Positions 35,192 to 44,695 of a DNA stretch of 64,000 nucleotides are shown piece after piece. A program made the translations under genes and the position numbers. The notes below the pieces were generated by a model. It was not told the DNA's origin and did no database searches. It saw only the letters and a list, made by a program, of their open reading frames with translations. Origin of the DNA: JAUXJB01 sp965226855 (GTDB taxonomy: Bacteria > Myxococcota_A > UBA9160 > SZUA-336). The stretch lies in NCBI GenBank assembly GCA_965226855.1, contig CBDDEE010000032.1, positions 124,001 through 188,000 of the forward strand, given 5' to 3'. Position 1 is the stretch's first letter. Each line of letters opens with the position of its first letter.

Positions 35192-35853
35192 TGAGCAGAA
35201 AGACGAGCACGACCGTAGGACGAGAGCCGACCGACGACATCTGGACGGCGATGTACACGCAGCGGGCGATCCGCTACTGGCAAGACAAGCCCGTACCGCG
35301 CGATTTGCTGAAGCAGGTGATCGAGGCCGCCTCCAAGGCGCCGAGCGGCAGCAATACCCAACCCTGGGTCTTCGTGGTCGTCGACGATGCCGCCAAGCGC
35401 GAGGCAATCGCCGCCGCGTTGCGCGGTTTTTTCGAAGGCGCCGAGCCCTTGAAGCAGGTGCTGTCGCAGGCCGAACAGTCGCCGAACAAGACGGAGCGGC
35501 TCATGCTGCGGGGGGCACGGGCGTTCTTTACCCAACTCGAGCGCGCACCCGTACTGATCATCCCGTGCCTGTACCAGCTGTCGTCGCCGACGGGCGATCC
35601 CACGTCACTGCTTGCCGGGAGCTCGATCTACGGCGCCATCCAGAACCTCCAACTCGCGGCACGAGCGCTCGGTCTCGGCACGGTGCTCACTACCGCGCAC
35701 GGGATGATCGAAGCGGACCTTCGGAAGGTCATCGCGGTTCCGGCAGACGCTTACCCGGTCGCGATGATTCCACTCGGCTTCCCAGACGCGAACTTTGGTC
35801 CTACAACGCGGAAGGGCGTCGACGAGATCCTGAAGTGGAACGCGTGGAGCTGA
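35191..35853 (+). CDS. Nitroreductase family protein
   Basis: 220 residues. The FMN-binding opening TQRAIRYWQDKPVPRDLL with KAPSGSNTQPWVF, and the C-terminal NLQLAARALGLGTVLTT helix and VAMIPLGFPD segment, identify the family. It reduces nitro or enone groups with NAD(P)H as a homodimer. GTG 35191 has AGAGGA upstream. Confidence 0.88.
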   Translation: MSRKTSTTVGREPTDDIWTAMYTQRAIRYWQDKPVPRDLLKQVIEAASKAPSGSNTQPWVFVVVDDAAKREAIAAALRGFFEGAEPLKQVLSQAEQSPNKTERLMLRGARAFFTQLERAPVLIIPCLYQLSSPTGDPTSLLAGSSIYGAIQNLQLAARALGLGTVLTTAHGMIEADLRKVIAVPADAYPVAMIPLGFPDANFGPTTRKGVDEILKWNAWS

Positions 35854-36214
35854 CGTGATAGCGCGGCCGCATGCCTCTCCATCCCACGGAGCGTGAAGAG
35901 TAGTGCTGAGATCTGACGGATGAGTTGCGTGGATGATTTCTCCGGCTCGTAGCTTCTACGGCTGGAGCAACGTGGGCTTGCTGTTCGTGATCTACCTCTC
36001 CGCGATGGGCATGGTCTTCTACGGGTTCAGCGTGATCTTCCCGAGCATGGTCCAGGAGATGGGCTGGGGGCGCGGGGAGGCGGCGTTCGCACACACGCTG
36101 CGGGCACTCCTCCTCGGATTCACGGCTCCGCTCGTCGCGCTGGCACTCCAGAAGTTCGGAGGCCGGAACACCATCGCCGTAGGCCTGAGCCTGCTCTGCC
36201 TCGGATCGGTGCTC

Positions 36215-36218
36215 CTAG
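36215..36218. repeat. Left target duplication, IS5-type copy 2
   Basis: CTAG, repeated at 37490-37493. Confidence 0.75.
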
Positions 36219-37489
36219 CAGGCTGCGGAGAAAGTGACTGGGTTGGGCGGGACGCCTCTGACGGGAGGCGTGCCGAGCAGGGAGAGGGATCGCCGTTCCC
36301 GGTACGAACCGGTTCGGTGTCGCACGGGTAGATCTTGCGGGATCATGAGCTATGTCGCCTCCAACAGGTTGCGGATACGGACCAGGTTGTAGGCCGCAGC
36401 AGTGAAGGTGAAGACCCAGCCGACCCGATCCGTGCCCCGGTGCCGGGTCTTGCGCATCAAGCCCACCGTCTTCATCCAGCCAAACACCTCCTCCACCCGT
36501 TTGCGGAAGCGCTGGCTCACCTCGTAGCCCGGGTGTCCTGTGGTCCTTCGATCGATCGCGCTTCGGCGGTTCGTCGTGTTCTGTGCCACGTGCGGGGTAA
36601 CGCTCCAGGCCCGAAGCGCCTGCACAAAGCTCTTGGCGTCGTAGCCCTTGTCTCCAGCCAGGGTGATCCGGCGAGCGCCCCCCAGACCCAGCACCATCTC
36701 GAGAGCCGCTTCGCGCTCCGCATACCCCGACGCCTGAGTGAGCTTCGCCGCCACCACCAGGCCGTTGCGGTTCTCCGTCACGACGTGTCCCTGATACGCG
36801 AGCCGCGCGCCCTGGCCCCTCATCCCCGCCAGTCGGGCGTCCGGATCCGTCCTCGACGCATGCGTCTGGTTGCTCCGCTTCTCGCCCCGGAAGTTGACCG
36901 TCGGGTTGCCCGGGTCGTCATCGTCCCTGCGCTTCTCGTCCTTGCGCACGAAGCTCTTCTGGCTCGCCCACGCCTCGATCAGCGTCCCGTCCACCGTGAA
37001 GTGCTCCGATGACACCAACCCCTCCGACTCCGCCTGCGCCAGCACCGCCTCGAAGAAATGCTGAGCGATCTCGCCCTTCAGCAGCCGTTCCCGATTCTTG
37101 GTGAACACCGTCGCGCTGAACACCTCATCGTCCAGCTCCAGGCCCACGAACCAGCGGTAGAGCAGGTTGTAGTCGATCTGCTCGATCAGCTGGCGCTCGC
37201 TCCGGATCGTGTACAGCACCTGCAACAGCAGCGCCCGCAACAGCTGCTCCGGCGGGACCGACGGTCGGCCGACCCCTTTGGCGTAGATACCATCGAAGCG
37301 TCGCGACAGCTGCTCCAGCGCCGCGTCCACCAGTCGCCGGATCGCTCGAAGCGGATGGTCCTCGGGAATCCGGGACTCCAGCGATACGTAGCTGAAGATC
37401 CCACCCTGGAGCGTCTGCGGTCCTCTCACATCTCCCCCTTGGGGCTTCCCTCAAAGGTACCCTTCGATGAGGAGTTTTTCAGCAGCCTG
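36219..37489 (-). mobile_element. IS5-family insertion sequence, copy 2
   Basis: 1271 bases, same ends and same orientation as copy 1, in direct repeat with it 21.5 kb away. It has its own CTAG duplication and removing it restores the MFS frame, so it inserted independently rather than as part of a composite transposon. Confidence 0.88.
36350..37429 (-). CDS. IS5-family transposase (copy 2)
   Basis: 359 residues, identical in translation to the transposase of copy 1, with the same GTG start and DDE residues. Identity points to recent transposition or gene conversion. Confidence 0.92.
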   Translation of the reverse strand: MRGPQTLQGGIFSYVSLESRIPEDHPLRAIRRLVDAALEQLSRRFDGIYAKGVGRPSVPPEQLLRALLLQVLYTIRSERQLIEQIDYNLLYRWFVGLELDDEVFSATVFTKNRERLLKGEIAQHFFEAVLAQAESEGLVSSEHFTVDGTLIEAWASQKSFVRKDEKRRDDDDPGNPTVNFRGEKRSNQTHASRTDPDARLAGMRGQGARLAYQGHVVTENRNGLVVAAKLTQASGYAEREAALEMVLGLGGARRITLAGDKGYDAKSFVQALRAWSVTPHVAQNTTNRRSAIDRRTTGHPGYEVSQRFRKRVEEVFGWMKTVGLMRKTRHRGTDRVGWVFTFTAAAYNLVRIRNLLEAT

Positions 37490-37493
37490 CTAG
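37490..37493. repeat. Right target duplication, IS5-type copy 2
   Basis: CTAG, matching 36215-36218. Confidence 0.75.
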
Positions 37494-38550
37494 GAGTGGC
37501 TACCCGCGAGCTGTGGCACTGGACTCTCATCTGGGGCTTCGTCATGCCCTGGGGCTTTGCCCTCGGTGGGCTCATGCCCATCCAGAGCACGGTGGCGCAG
37601 TGGTTTGACGTGTACCGGGCAACGGCGATGGGTGCTGTGATGACAGCGGCGGGGGTCGGGGGGTTTCTGGCCCAACCGCTCTACACGAAGGTGATCGAGC
37701 TCTCGGGCTGGCAGGTCGCCTGGCTGACCGCGGCGGGCTTTGCCCTGCTGGGCTTGGTCGCGGCGCTCTTTCTCAAGAGCACTCCCAGGAGTTCGGACAG
37801 CATCCCGACGGCATCGACCCCTCCGCCCCCGGCTCCAGAAGAGAGGCCGGCGAGCGCGTCTCGCGCACGTACAAGACCACGGTGACCTTTTCGGTCCGGC
37901 AAGCCATCAGGACCCGGACGCTCTGGCTAGTAATCCTTCTCTTCATGGCCCTGGCCATGCCCCTCTATCTGATCACCGCGCACGGCGTCCTGCACCTGAC
38001 CGACGGGGGTTTTTTCGGCCATGCAAGCCGCCTCTGTCCTCAGCTTCATCGTCGGGGGAAGCGCCTTCGCACGCTTCCCCGCCGGTTGGATTGGAGACCG
38101 TATCGAGCCTCGCTGGGTTCTGGCCGTGAGCCAGACGGTGATGCTGCTGGGCTTCCTCGTTCTATGGCGAACCTCCAGCCTGAGCGCCCTCCTGATCTGT
38201 GGGCCGATCTTCGGCCTTGCCTACGGCAGCGCCGTGGTCATGGTCCCTACGCTCATTGCCAACTACTTCGGCGCCCAGTCCTTCGCGTCGATCAACGGCT
38301 TCATCATGCCGGTGACCATCGGTTTTTCGGCAATGGTGCCGGTGGGCGCGGGTTACTTCGCCGACACCTACGGAACCTACGACCTGGCGTTCGCGGTCCT
38401 GTCGATCCTCCTTGGTGCTTCGGTCGCCGGTGCACTGCTCGCCGCTCCGCCGGCGGTCCCCGATACTGGGCCGTCGCGACTCGGTTCAGACTGAATCAAA
38501 CACCGAAGCGAAATCAGATTTACAATCCAGTGAAGGGTTCCCGAGGGGGC

Positions 38551-41022
38551 ATGGTGCTCGAACACGTTCGCGTCCTGGATCTGGCCGATGGCGGAGCGAT
38601 GCTTGCCGGGCAGCTGCTCGCCGATCTCGGCGCCGATGTGGTGCTCGTCGAGCCGCTGGACGGTGCGTCGATTCGACGCGACGGGCCGTTCGCCGACGAC
38701 ATAGATGACCCGAACCGCTCCCTTCCGTTCTGGTCGCTCAACCGGGGTAAGCGGAGTTGCGTGCTCGACCTCGAGGTCCACGGTGACCGGGGTCGCGAGC
38801 ACCTGCGCCGACTTGCTGCGAGCGCGGACGTGTTGCTTGACTCCCACGGTCCAGGCTGGCTCGAGGATCTGAGCCTGGGCGCCGGGGATCTCGCGACGCT
38901 GAACCCGTCCCTCGTCGTCGTCTCGATGACCCCTTTCGGGCTCACGGGCCCGAAGGCGACCTGGCCCGCGCACAGCCTGACGGTCGAAGCCTCGTCGGGC
39001 GCGATGAGCCTGTGTGGGGACGCGGACCGCGCTCCGTGTCAGGCGTCGGTGTTCCCCCAGGCGATGCTCCACGCCGGTCTGGAAGGCGCGGTCGCAGCCA
39101 TGATCGCTTACTTCGGACGGGCGGTCGCCGGCGGTGGCCAACACGTCGATGTCTCGGGGCAGACCGCGATGATGCTCACCGCCCAACAGGCCACTCTCAG
39201 CCCGCCATGGAACGATCAGCCTGTCCATCGATCGGGTGGTGGGATCATGCAGGCTGGGATCAGGTTCCGATTCATCTACCCGGCATCGGATGGCTTCGTC
39301 TCGATCACCGTGATCTTCGGTGGGACGTTCGGCCGGTTCGTCGGTCGGATGGCCGACGTCATGTTGGAGGAGGGCTTCATCGACGAGGGCCTCCACGGCA
39401 AGGACTGGACGACGTACAACGTGGCGCTCACTGAGGGCACCGAGCCGGTCTCGGAGCTCGAGCGTCTCACCGATTCGATCGAGCAGTGGACCTCGTCACA
39501 CACCAAGAGCGAGCTCTTCGAGATCGCGAAGGAACGAGGCCTTCTCCTCGTACCTGTCTCGATGGTCGATGACCTGCTGATGTCGGAGCAGCTCCAGGCA
39601 CGCGACTACTGGAGGTCCATCGATCACCCCGAGCTGGGCCGCCCCGTTACGTACGCGGGCCCCTCGGCCAGGCTGAGTGCGACGCCCATCGTTTACAAGC
39701 GGCCGCCACCCCTTGTCGGCGAGCACACCGCTGAGATTCTGGAGGAGGAGTCGTTACAAGAACGGGAACGAGCGGCAATGTCAGCGCTGCCCATGGCTCT
39801 TGCGGCTCCGGCGACCCGCCCGCTCACCGGGCTGAAAGTCCTCGACTTCACCTGGGTGCTGGCGGGACCAGCAGCGGTGCGATACCTCACCGACTTCGGG
39901 GCGGATGTCGTCGGCATCGAGAGCTCACTCCATCCAGACTCGCTCCGAAACATCACGCCGTTCCTGGACGGCAAGATCGGACCGCATCGCTCCGGGGTCC
40001 ACACCAACATGAACTGCGACAAGCGATCACTTTCGCTGGACCTCCGACAGCCGGAGTCCCTCGGGGTCATCCACGACCTCGTCCGTTGGGCCGATGTGGT
40101 CGTCGAGAACTTCTCGCCGAAGGCGATGCCGGCGCTCGGCCTCGACTACGAGTCGCTTCGACGGGTGAAGCCGGACCTTATCATGCTCAGCTCGTGCCTG
40201 AACGGACAGGACGGCCCCGGACGGCTGCTCGCCGGGTACGGCACGATGGGCGCACAGATGGCCGGGTTCGGAGCGCTCGCCGGTTGGGCCGATCGAGCGC
40301 CGGCGGAGCCCTTCGGCGCCTACACCGACTACGTGTCACCCCGCTACGCGGCGGTGTCCCTGCTGGCGGCGCTCGAACATCGCCGGCACACCGGCGAGGG
40401 GCAGTACATCGACCTCTCGCAGGTGGAGTCTTCGATCCACCTGCTCGGTCCGATGCTGCTGGATTTCACAGTCAACGGCCGGATCGCGAGGCGCATGGGC
40501 AACGCGTCGCCGTGGGCCGCACCTCATGGTGTCTATCGATGCGCTGGCGACGACCGCTGGGTGGCGATCGTCGCCTCGAATCTCGACGAGTGGCAGGCCC
40601 TCTGTCGAGCGATCGACCGACCCGACTGGCTGGCTGACCCCGACCTCGGCGAGAGAAGCGGTCGGGTGGCCCGCGGGGATCTGCTCGACGAGGGGATCGG
40701 CGAGTGGACCGCCGACAAGGCTGTCGAAAGTGTTGAGGCCCGCCTCATCGCCGAGGGCGTGCCGTGCCATCGGATCTCGAGAGGGGTCGACGTCATCGCC
40801 GATCCCCAGCTCGCCGCTCGCAGACACTTCGTTCGCGCCACTCACCCCGAGCTCGGTGAGGTCACCGTCGAGAGCTCGCGTCTGGTGATGTCGCGCACGC
40901 CGGGATCACCTAGACGTGCGGGCCGGACATACGGCGAGCACAACGAGGAGATCCTGGCCGGCTCGCTCGGCTACTCCTCCGACCGGATCCGGGAGCTGGT
41001 GGCTTGCGGCGCGCTGCGATGA
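38551..41022 (+). CDS. Double-domain family III CoA transferase (CaiB/BaiF)
   Basis: 823 residues carrying two CaiB-type halves. The first opens VLEHVRVLDLADGGAMLAGQLLADLGADVVLVEP; the second, from about residue 420, opens GLKVLDFTWVLAGPAAVRYLTDFGADVVGIE. The catalytic Asp of family III enzymes follows the NRGKR/CDKRS segments; only the second half shows the typical NMNCDKRSLSLDL and GxGQYID/LSQVE blocks clearly. It would move CoA between a free acid and a donor thioester. ATG 38551 has a GAGGGGG stretch close by; the frame is open further upstream into MFS sequence. Fused pairs act in place of a homodimer whose chains interlock. Confidence 0.88.
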   Translation: MVLEHVRVLDLADGGAMLAGQLLADLGADVVLVEPLDGASIRRDGPFADDIDDPNRSLPFWSLNRGKRSCVLDLEVHGDRGREHLRRLAASADVLLDSHGPGWLEDLSLGAGDLATLNPSLVVVSMTPFGLTGPKATWPAHSLTVEASSGAMSLCGDADRAPCQASVFPQAMLHAGLEGAVAAMIAYFGRAVAGGGQHVDVSGQTAMMLTAQQATLSPPWNDQPVHRSGGGIMQAGIRFRFIYPASDGFVSITVIFGGTFGRFVGRMADVMLEEGFIDEGLHGKDWTTYNVALTEGTEPVSELERLTDSIEQWTSSHTKSELFEIAKERGLLLVPVSMVDDLLMSEQLQARDYWRSIDHPELGRPVTYAGPSARLSATPIVYKRPPPLVGEHTAEILEEESLQERERAAMSALPMALAAPATRPLTGLKVLDFTWVLAGPAAVRYLTDFGADVVGIESSLHPDSLRNITPFLDGKIGPHRSGVHTNMNCDKRSLSLDLRQPESLGVIHDLVRWADVVVENFSPKAMPALGLDYESLRRVKPDLIMLSSCLNGQDGPGRLLAGYGTMGAQMAGFGALAGWADRAPAEPFGAYTDYVSPRYAAVSLLAALEHRRHTGEGQYIDLSQVESSIHLLGPMLLDFTVNGRIARRMGNASPWAAPHGVYRCAGDDRWVAIVASNLDEWQALCRAIDRPDWLADPDLGERSGRVARGDLLDEGIGEWTADKAVESVEARLIAEGVPCHRISRGVDVIADPQLAARRHFVRATHPELGEVTVESSRLVMSRTPGSPRRAGRTYGEHNEEILAGSLGYSSDRIRELVACGALR

Positions 41023-41102
41023 GGGGTTCCGCCTTCCACGGAGGGCGAGGCGCCGCCTGCGATGAGGTTCGCACTGTGGACAAGAGCGGGCGTGTTCTCG
41101 AG

Positions 41103-43124
41103 ATGAAGATTCTCTCCGCCCTACTCGTAGCATTGGGTGCCGTCGTGCTCGTAGCGGTGAGCAGCGCTTCCGATACCGAGGCGACCTACATCGAAGGTCG
41201 TGTCGTTTCCGGAGATGAAACGCCCGAAGCCGGGGTCTGGGTGATCGCCGAGACCGATGCGCTCGCGACGCCGTACCGAAAGATAGTCGTGACGGACGAC
41301 TTGGGACGGTTTGTCGTGCCGGATCTACCACGAGGGGAATATCAGCTCTGGGTGCGAGGCTACGGCCTCCGCGACTCGGCGAAGATTGGCGCCCGGCCCG
41401 GGGCGTCGATCTCGTTGGGTGCGGAGAAGGCCGCTTCGTCCCAACAGGCGGCCGCCATCTATCCCGCGAACTATTGGTTCTCGCTATTCGAACCCCCCGA
41501 GAAGACGATGGCTTTCGTCAGCCAGCTGAAGCTCGGCTGTGAACTCTGCCATCAGCTCGGCTCCCTGATGACGCGTTCCCGGACTCGATCGCTCTACGAC
41601 CTGGGGCTTCGAAAAGCTAGTGCCATGAATGCCGTCGCTGAACACATGGGTCGCGAGCGTCTCCTCGACGCCCTCTCGGCGTGGAGCGGACGCATCGCGT
41701 CCGGGGTGACGCCACCAGCTCCGCCGCGGCCCCGGGGAATCGAGCGCAACTTCGTGATCACGCAGTGGGGATGGGGAGACGAGTATACCTACGCCCACGA
41801 CGAGGTCGCGACAGACAAACGCGACCCGTCACGAAACCCTGGGGGGCCGATCTATGGCGTCGACATCGGGAATGATCGACTCTTGATCCTCGACCCGAAG
41901 ACTCACGAAACAAAGATGGTACCTGTGCCTACGCTGGGCGGTTTTGACACGTCGTGGTGCGAGCAGACCTACCAGCCACTCGCCGGAGGCGGTCCCCTCC
42001 GCTACGGCTTCGGCTCGCTGGGGTGTCCTGTGGAGCCCGGGATCACCGGATTCACGGGGAAGTACCAAAACCCCGCGAACCCGCACAATCCGATGATGGA
42101 TGCCGAGGGACGGGTCTGGATCACGACCCAGCTGCGGCGTGAATGGGGCGAAGACGTTCCGGACTTCTGCCGCAAGGCACCGGAGATCGCGAACCAATAC
42201 CACCATCGGCAGCTCAGCTACTACGACCCGAATACGAACGAGTTTCATCTGATCGATACTTGCTACGGGACCCACCACCTCAATTTCGACCAGAAGGGTG
42301 TGCTGTGGACCAGCGGCGACTCTCATGTGATCGGCTGGTTCGATCCCGCAAAGTACGACCCGGCACAGCCCGACACGCTTGGGAAGGCACAAGGGTGGTC
42401 TAAGGTGGTGGTGGATTCGGACGGCGACGGGACGCCAGAAACAGCGGTTGTTGGCTTCCATTACGGTGTGATTCCGAACCCGACCGACGGCTCGGTGTGG
42501 ACGGCACATCCGGGTGCGGAGACCGGAGCTCCCTTCGACTTCCCCGGTTTGCTGATGCGCTACGATCCGGCGACCGATCGCCACGAGATCTACCGCCCAC
42601 CGGTCCCCGGCGCTGGTCCGCGCGGTGTCGACGTCGACCGCGTGGGAAACCTCTGGATCGCGCTCGGCGGAAGCGGACATCTGGCGCGCTTTGACCGGCG
42701 TCGCTGCAAGCAAACATGGGGCGCCGGCGCGCAGTGCCCAGAAGGATGGACGCTTTGGAGGAGCCCTGGACCGAGCCTGTCTGGAATGCCGGAGAGCAAC
42801 GGAAGCGCCGACTTCCACTATTACGTGTGGGTGGACCAGTTCAACACGCTCGGGATGGGCCACGACGTCGTCGTGATGAACGGGACGGGCTCTGATTCAC
42901 TCTTGGCCTTTGATCCGCGGAGCGAGACCTTTACCGTGATTCGCGTTCCCTATCCCCTCAACACCTATACACGCGGACTCGACGGACGAATCGACGATCC
43001 GCACGCAGGATGGAAAGGGCGCGGGCTTTGGTTCAACAACGGTCTCGATCCGCTTCTCCATTCCGAACTGCCTCAGTCCTATGTAGGGTGGATCCAGCTA
43101 CGCCCCAACCCTCTGGCGCGCTAG
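41103..43124 (+). CDS. Secreted carboxypeptidase-regulatory-like / haem c / propeller protein
   Basis: 673 residues. A signal peptide (MKILSALLVALGAVVLVAVSSAS) is followed by a CarboxypepD_reg-like domain (about 30-105: EGRVVSGDETPEAGVWV ... LPRGEYQLWVRGYG). A single haem-c site CELCH lies at 146-150. The remainder is a beta-propeller with streptogramin-lyase-like strands (DAEGRVWITT, DQKGVLWTSG, DRVGNLWIALGGSGH). It should be periplasmic. ATG 41103 is chosen for the leader. It may be an oxidoreductase with the propeller as substrate platform; function is not established. Confidence 0.82.
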   Translation: MKILSALLVALGAVVLVAVSSASDTEATYIEGRVVSGDETPEAGVWVIAETDALATPYRKIVVTDDLGRFVVPDLPRGEYQLWVRGYGLRDSAKIGARPGASISLGAEKAASSQQAAAIYPANYWFSLFEPPEKTMAFVSQLKLGCELCHQLGSLMTRSRTRSLYDLGLRKASAMNAVAEHMGRERLLDALSAWSGRIASGVTPPAPPRPRGIERNFVITQWGWGDEYTYAHDEVATDKRDPSRNPGGPIYGVDIGNDRLLILDPKTHETKMVPVPTLGGFDTSWCEQTYQPLAGGGPLRYGFGSLGCPVEPGITGFTGKYQNPANPHNPMMDAEGRVWITTQLRREWGEDVPDFCRKAPEIANQYHHRQLSYYDPNTNEFHLIDTCYGTHHLNFDQKGVLWTSGDSHVIGWFDPAKYDPAQPDTLGKAQGWSKVVVDSDGDGTPETAVVGFHYGVIPNPTDGSVWTAHPGAETGAPFDFPGLLMRYDPATDRHEIYRPPVPGAGPRGVDVDRVGNLWIALGGSGHLARFDRRRCKQTWGAGAQCPEGWTLWRSPGPSLSGMPESNGSADFHYYVWVDQFNTLGMGHDVVVMNGTGSDSLLAFDPRSETFTVIRVPYPLNTYTRGLDGRIDDPHAGWKGRGLWFNNGLDPLLHSELPQSYVGWIQLRPNPLAR

Positions 43125-43149
43125 GAGAAGCAAGGCTGGAGACACCTCG

Positions 43150-43254
43150 GCGCGGCCACGCCAGCGCCTGTACCAGCCGACCGGTGTCTCGGCCGCGCCT
43201 GGCACGTAGTCGGTCTCACCGACGCCCACGATGGCAGTCTTCGCGGAAGCTCAT
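43150..43254 (-). pseudogene. Thiolase N-terminal remnant
   Basis: ATG 43254 lies 3 bases after the stop of the DUF4286-type gene. After about seven codons (MSFREDC) a frame break leads to IVGVGETDYVPGAAETP, the classic N-terminus of SCP2/lipid-transfer-type thiolases. About 35 codons remain before the propeller gene. The rest is lost, so a former operon partner of the downstream acyl-CoA genes was truncated. Confidence 0.5.
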
Positions 43255-43256
43255 GC

Positions 43257-43607
43257 TCACCCCCGACTCTCCGTCTGGCGGGGGCCGATGGCCTCGAACA
43301 GGACCGAGCTCGCCTTGGCCATGTCGAGGGCCTCGTGAATCTCCATGCTCCCGTCCGAAGCCGCCTTCACGAGGGCGTCGCGCGCGGCGACGAGGTCGTC
43401 GGTCTCGAGCTCGTACAGAGCCAGGTAACGGTGATCGCCCCCCGAACCCGCGAGCTGAACATCGGAGATCCGGTAGCGACGAGCCGCGACGAAGCCCGGG
43501 AGCTTCAGCACGTCGGGCACGTGCACGCGATCGTACCAGCTGTTGAAAGCGTCCTCCTGCTCGGAGCTCACTGGATTGGTCTGCACGACCAGAACGGCTT
43601 GCTTCAT
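43257..43607 (-). CDS. DUF4286/EthD-like dimeric alpha-beta barrel protein
   Basis: 116 residues. The WYDRVHVPDVLKLPGFVAARRY block is the conserved core of DUF4286-type proteins, and a YLALYELE strand follows. GAGGAGG precedes ATG 43607. These small barrels bind or assist turnover of aromatic or acyl intermediates. Downstream it abuts the thiolase remnant, which fits an acyl-CoA operon. Confidence 0.78.
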   Translation of the reverse strand: MKQAVLVVQTNPVSSEQEDAFNSWYDRVHVPDVLKLPGFVAARRYRISDVQLAGSGGDHRYLALYELETDDLVAARDALVKAASDGSMEIHEALDMAKASSVLFEAIGPRQTESRG

Positions 43608-43661
43608 GCTCGATCCTCCTCTTCGTTTCGAGCGTCTCGCGGCGCTGAGCGCTCGTGGTTA

Positions 43662-44549
43662 TCAGGCTGACCAGGTTTCACGCAGAAAGGCCCCGACCCG
43701 CTCGATAGCGCGCTCTCCCTCTTCAAGCATCGGGTGGAACGCGTGCCACACGTGGATCATGCCTTCCCAGATCTCGAGAGTGGACTCCACGCCCGCGGCC
43801 TTGGCGCGCTCGTGCAGGCCGACGGCGTCGTCGTGAAGGACCTCATCGGTTCCCGCGTGGATCAAAAGGGGCGGGAGGCCCTCTAGGTCTGCAAAGTTCG
43901 GGGAGGCCGTGGGAGTCTCGGCGGGCGTGCCTTGAAGGTACGCATTGGCCATCTCGGCGATCCCGGCGGACTGGATCATGGGATCGAGGTCTGCCCGGGT
44001 CCGGTAGCTCTCGGCGGAGCAGGTGAGATCCGACCAGGGGCTGATGCAGACGGCCGCATCCGGCAGCGGCAGTCCCCGCTCTCGCAAGGCGACGAGGCTG
44101 GCCACGGCGAGCCCACCGCCGGCGGAATCACCCGCGATTGCCGTTCGTGTCGGCTCCTGTTCGAGCAAGAAGCGGTACGCGGCCACGGCGTCCTCGACTG
44201 CAGCCGGATGCGGGTGCTCGGGCGCCAGGCGGTAGTCGATCAGCAGCACCTGTGCACCGGCGGCGCGCGAGATCTCGCCCGCCAGCGCGCGATGTGTGAC
44301 GATCGATCCAACTATGTAGCCGCCTCCGTGCAGGTATAGGATCGCGCGGTCCTCTTCGGCCCCGGGTGCGCGCAGCCACTCGGCCCGGAGACCTGCGGCC
44401 TCGATCGGCTTCACGTCGATGTCGGGTGCCACCGGAAACGAGCTGGCCTCCATCCCGCCGCGCCGGTCCGCTAGCGACGTCTCGGCGTTGGTCGGCGTTG
44501 ACCGCTCGCGAAGAATCCGCTTGAGCTTCTCGATGCTCATTCCCGCCAC
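43662..44549 (-). CDS. Alpha/beta hydrolase, hormone-sensitive lipase-like
   Basis: 295 residues of the Abhydrolase_3 group. YLHGGGYI gives the oxyanion hole, GDSAGGGLA the nucleophile, HAGTDEVLHDD the acidic residue and HVWHAF the histidine. GTG 44549 is chosen because AGGAGG lies 7 bases before it; an internal ATG at 44540 has a poor site. It diverges from an LLM gene with 146 bases between. Probable substrates are short-chain esters or lactones. Confidence 0.88.
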   Translation of the reverse strand: MAGMSIEKLKRILRERSTPTNAETSLADRRGGMEASSFPVAPDIDVKPIEAAGLRAEWLRAPGAEEDRAILYLHGGGYIVGSIVTHRALAGEISRAAGAQVLLIDYRLAPEHPHPAAVEDAVAAYRFLLEQEPTRTAIAGDSAGGGLAVASLVALRERGLPLPDAAVCISPWSDLTCSAESYRTRADLDPMIQSAGIAEMANAYLQGTPAETPTASPNFADLEGLPPLLIHAGTDEVLHDDAVGLHERAKAAGVESTLEIWEGMIHVWHAFHPMLEEGERAIERVGAFLRETWSA

Positions 44550-44695
44550 GATGGAACCTCCTGTCTGCACACCGGCGTCGATTATACCCCCCGGTTGGGG
44601 CAGGAACTGGGCACTGGGCAGGGCGAATGGGCGCTGAAAGGCCCACAGGGGGCTGATACACTTCGCGGGCACCCCGAAGCTGGAGGCGACTCTTT

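Larger units (their letters stand above)
35933..38494 (+). pseudogene. MFS transporter, IS-interrupted and frameshifted
   Basis: Begins at ATG 35933 with helix 1 (YGWSNVGLLFVIYLSAMGM). The IS5-type copy 2 splits it after 36218; it resumes at 37494 (LLGVATRELWHWTLIWG) in the same frame. Two further breaks occur: near 37830 one C too few in a run of five C (adding one restores EAGERVSRTYKTTVTF), and near 38010 one T too many in TTTTTT (removing one restores DGGFSAMQAASVLSF). With these corrected and the IS removed, it encodes about 428 residues, a full-size transporter with GDRIEPRW in the middle loop. Inactive as written. Confidence 0.85.

Noticed and set aside
14705..37493. The two IS5-type copies as ends of a composite transposon
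   Set aside because: Each copy has its own CTAG duplication and each host gene is restored when its copy is removed, so they inserted separately.
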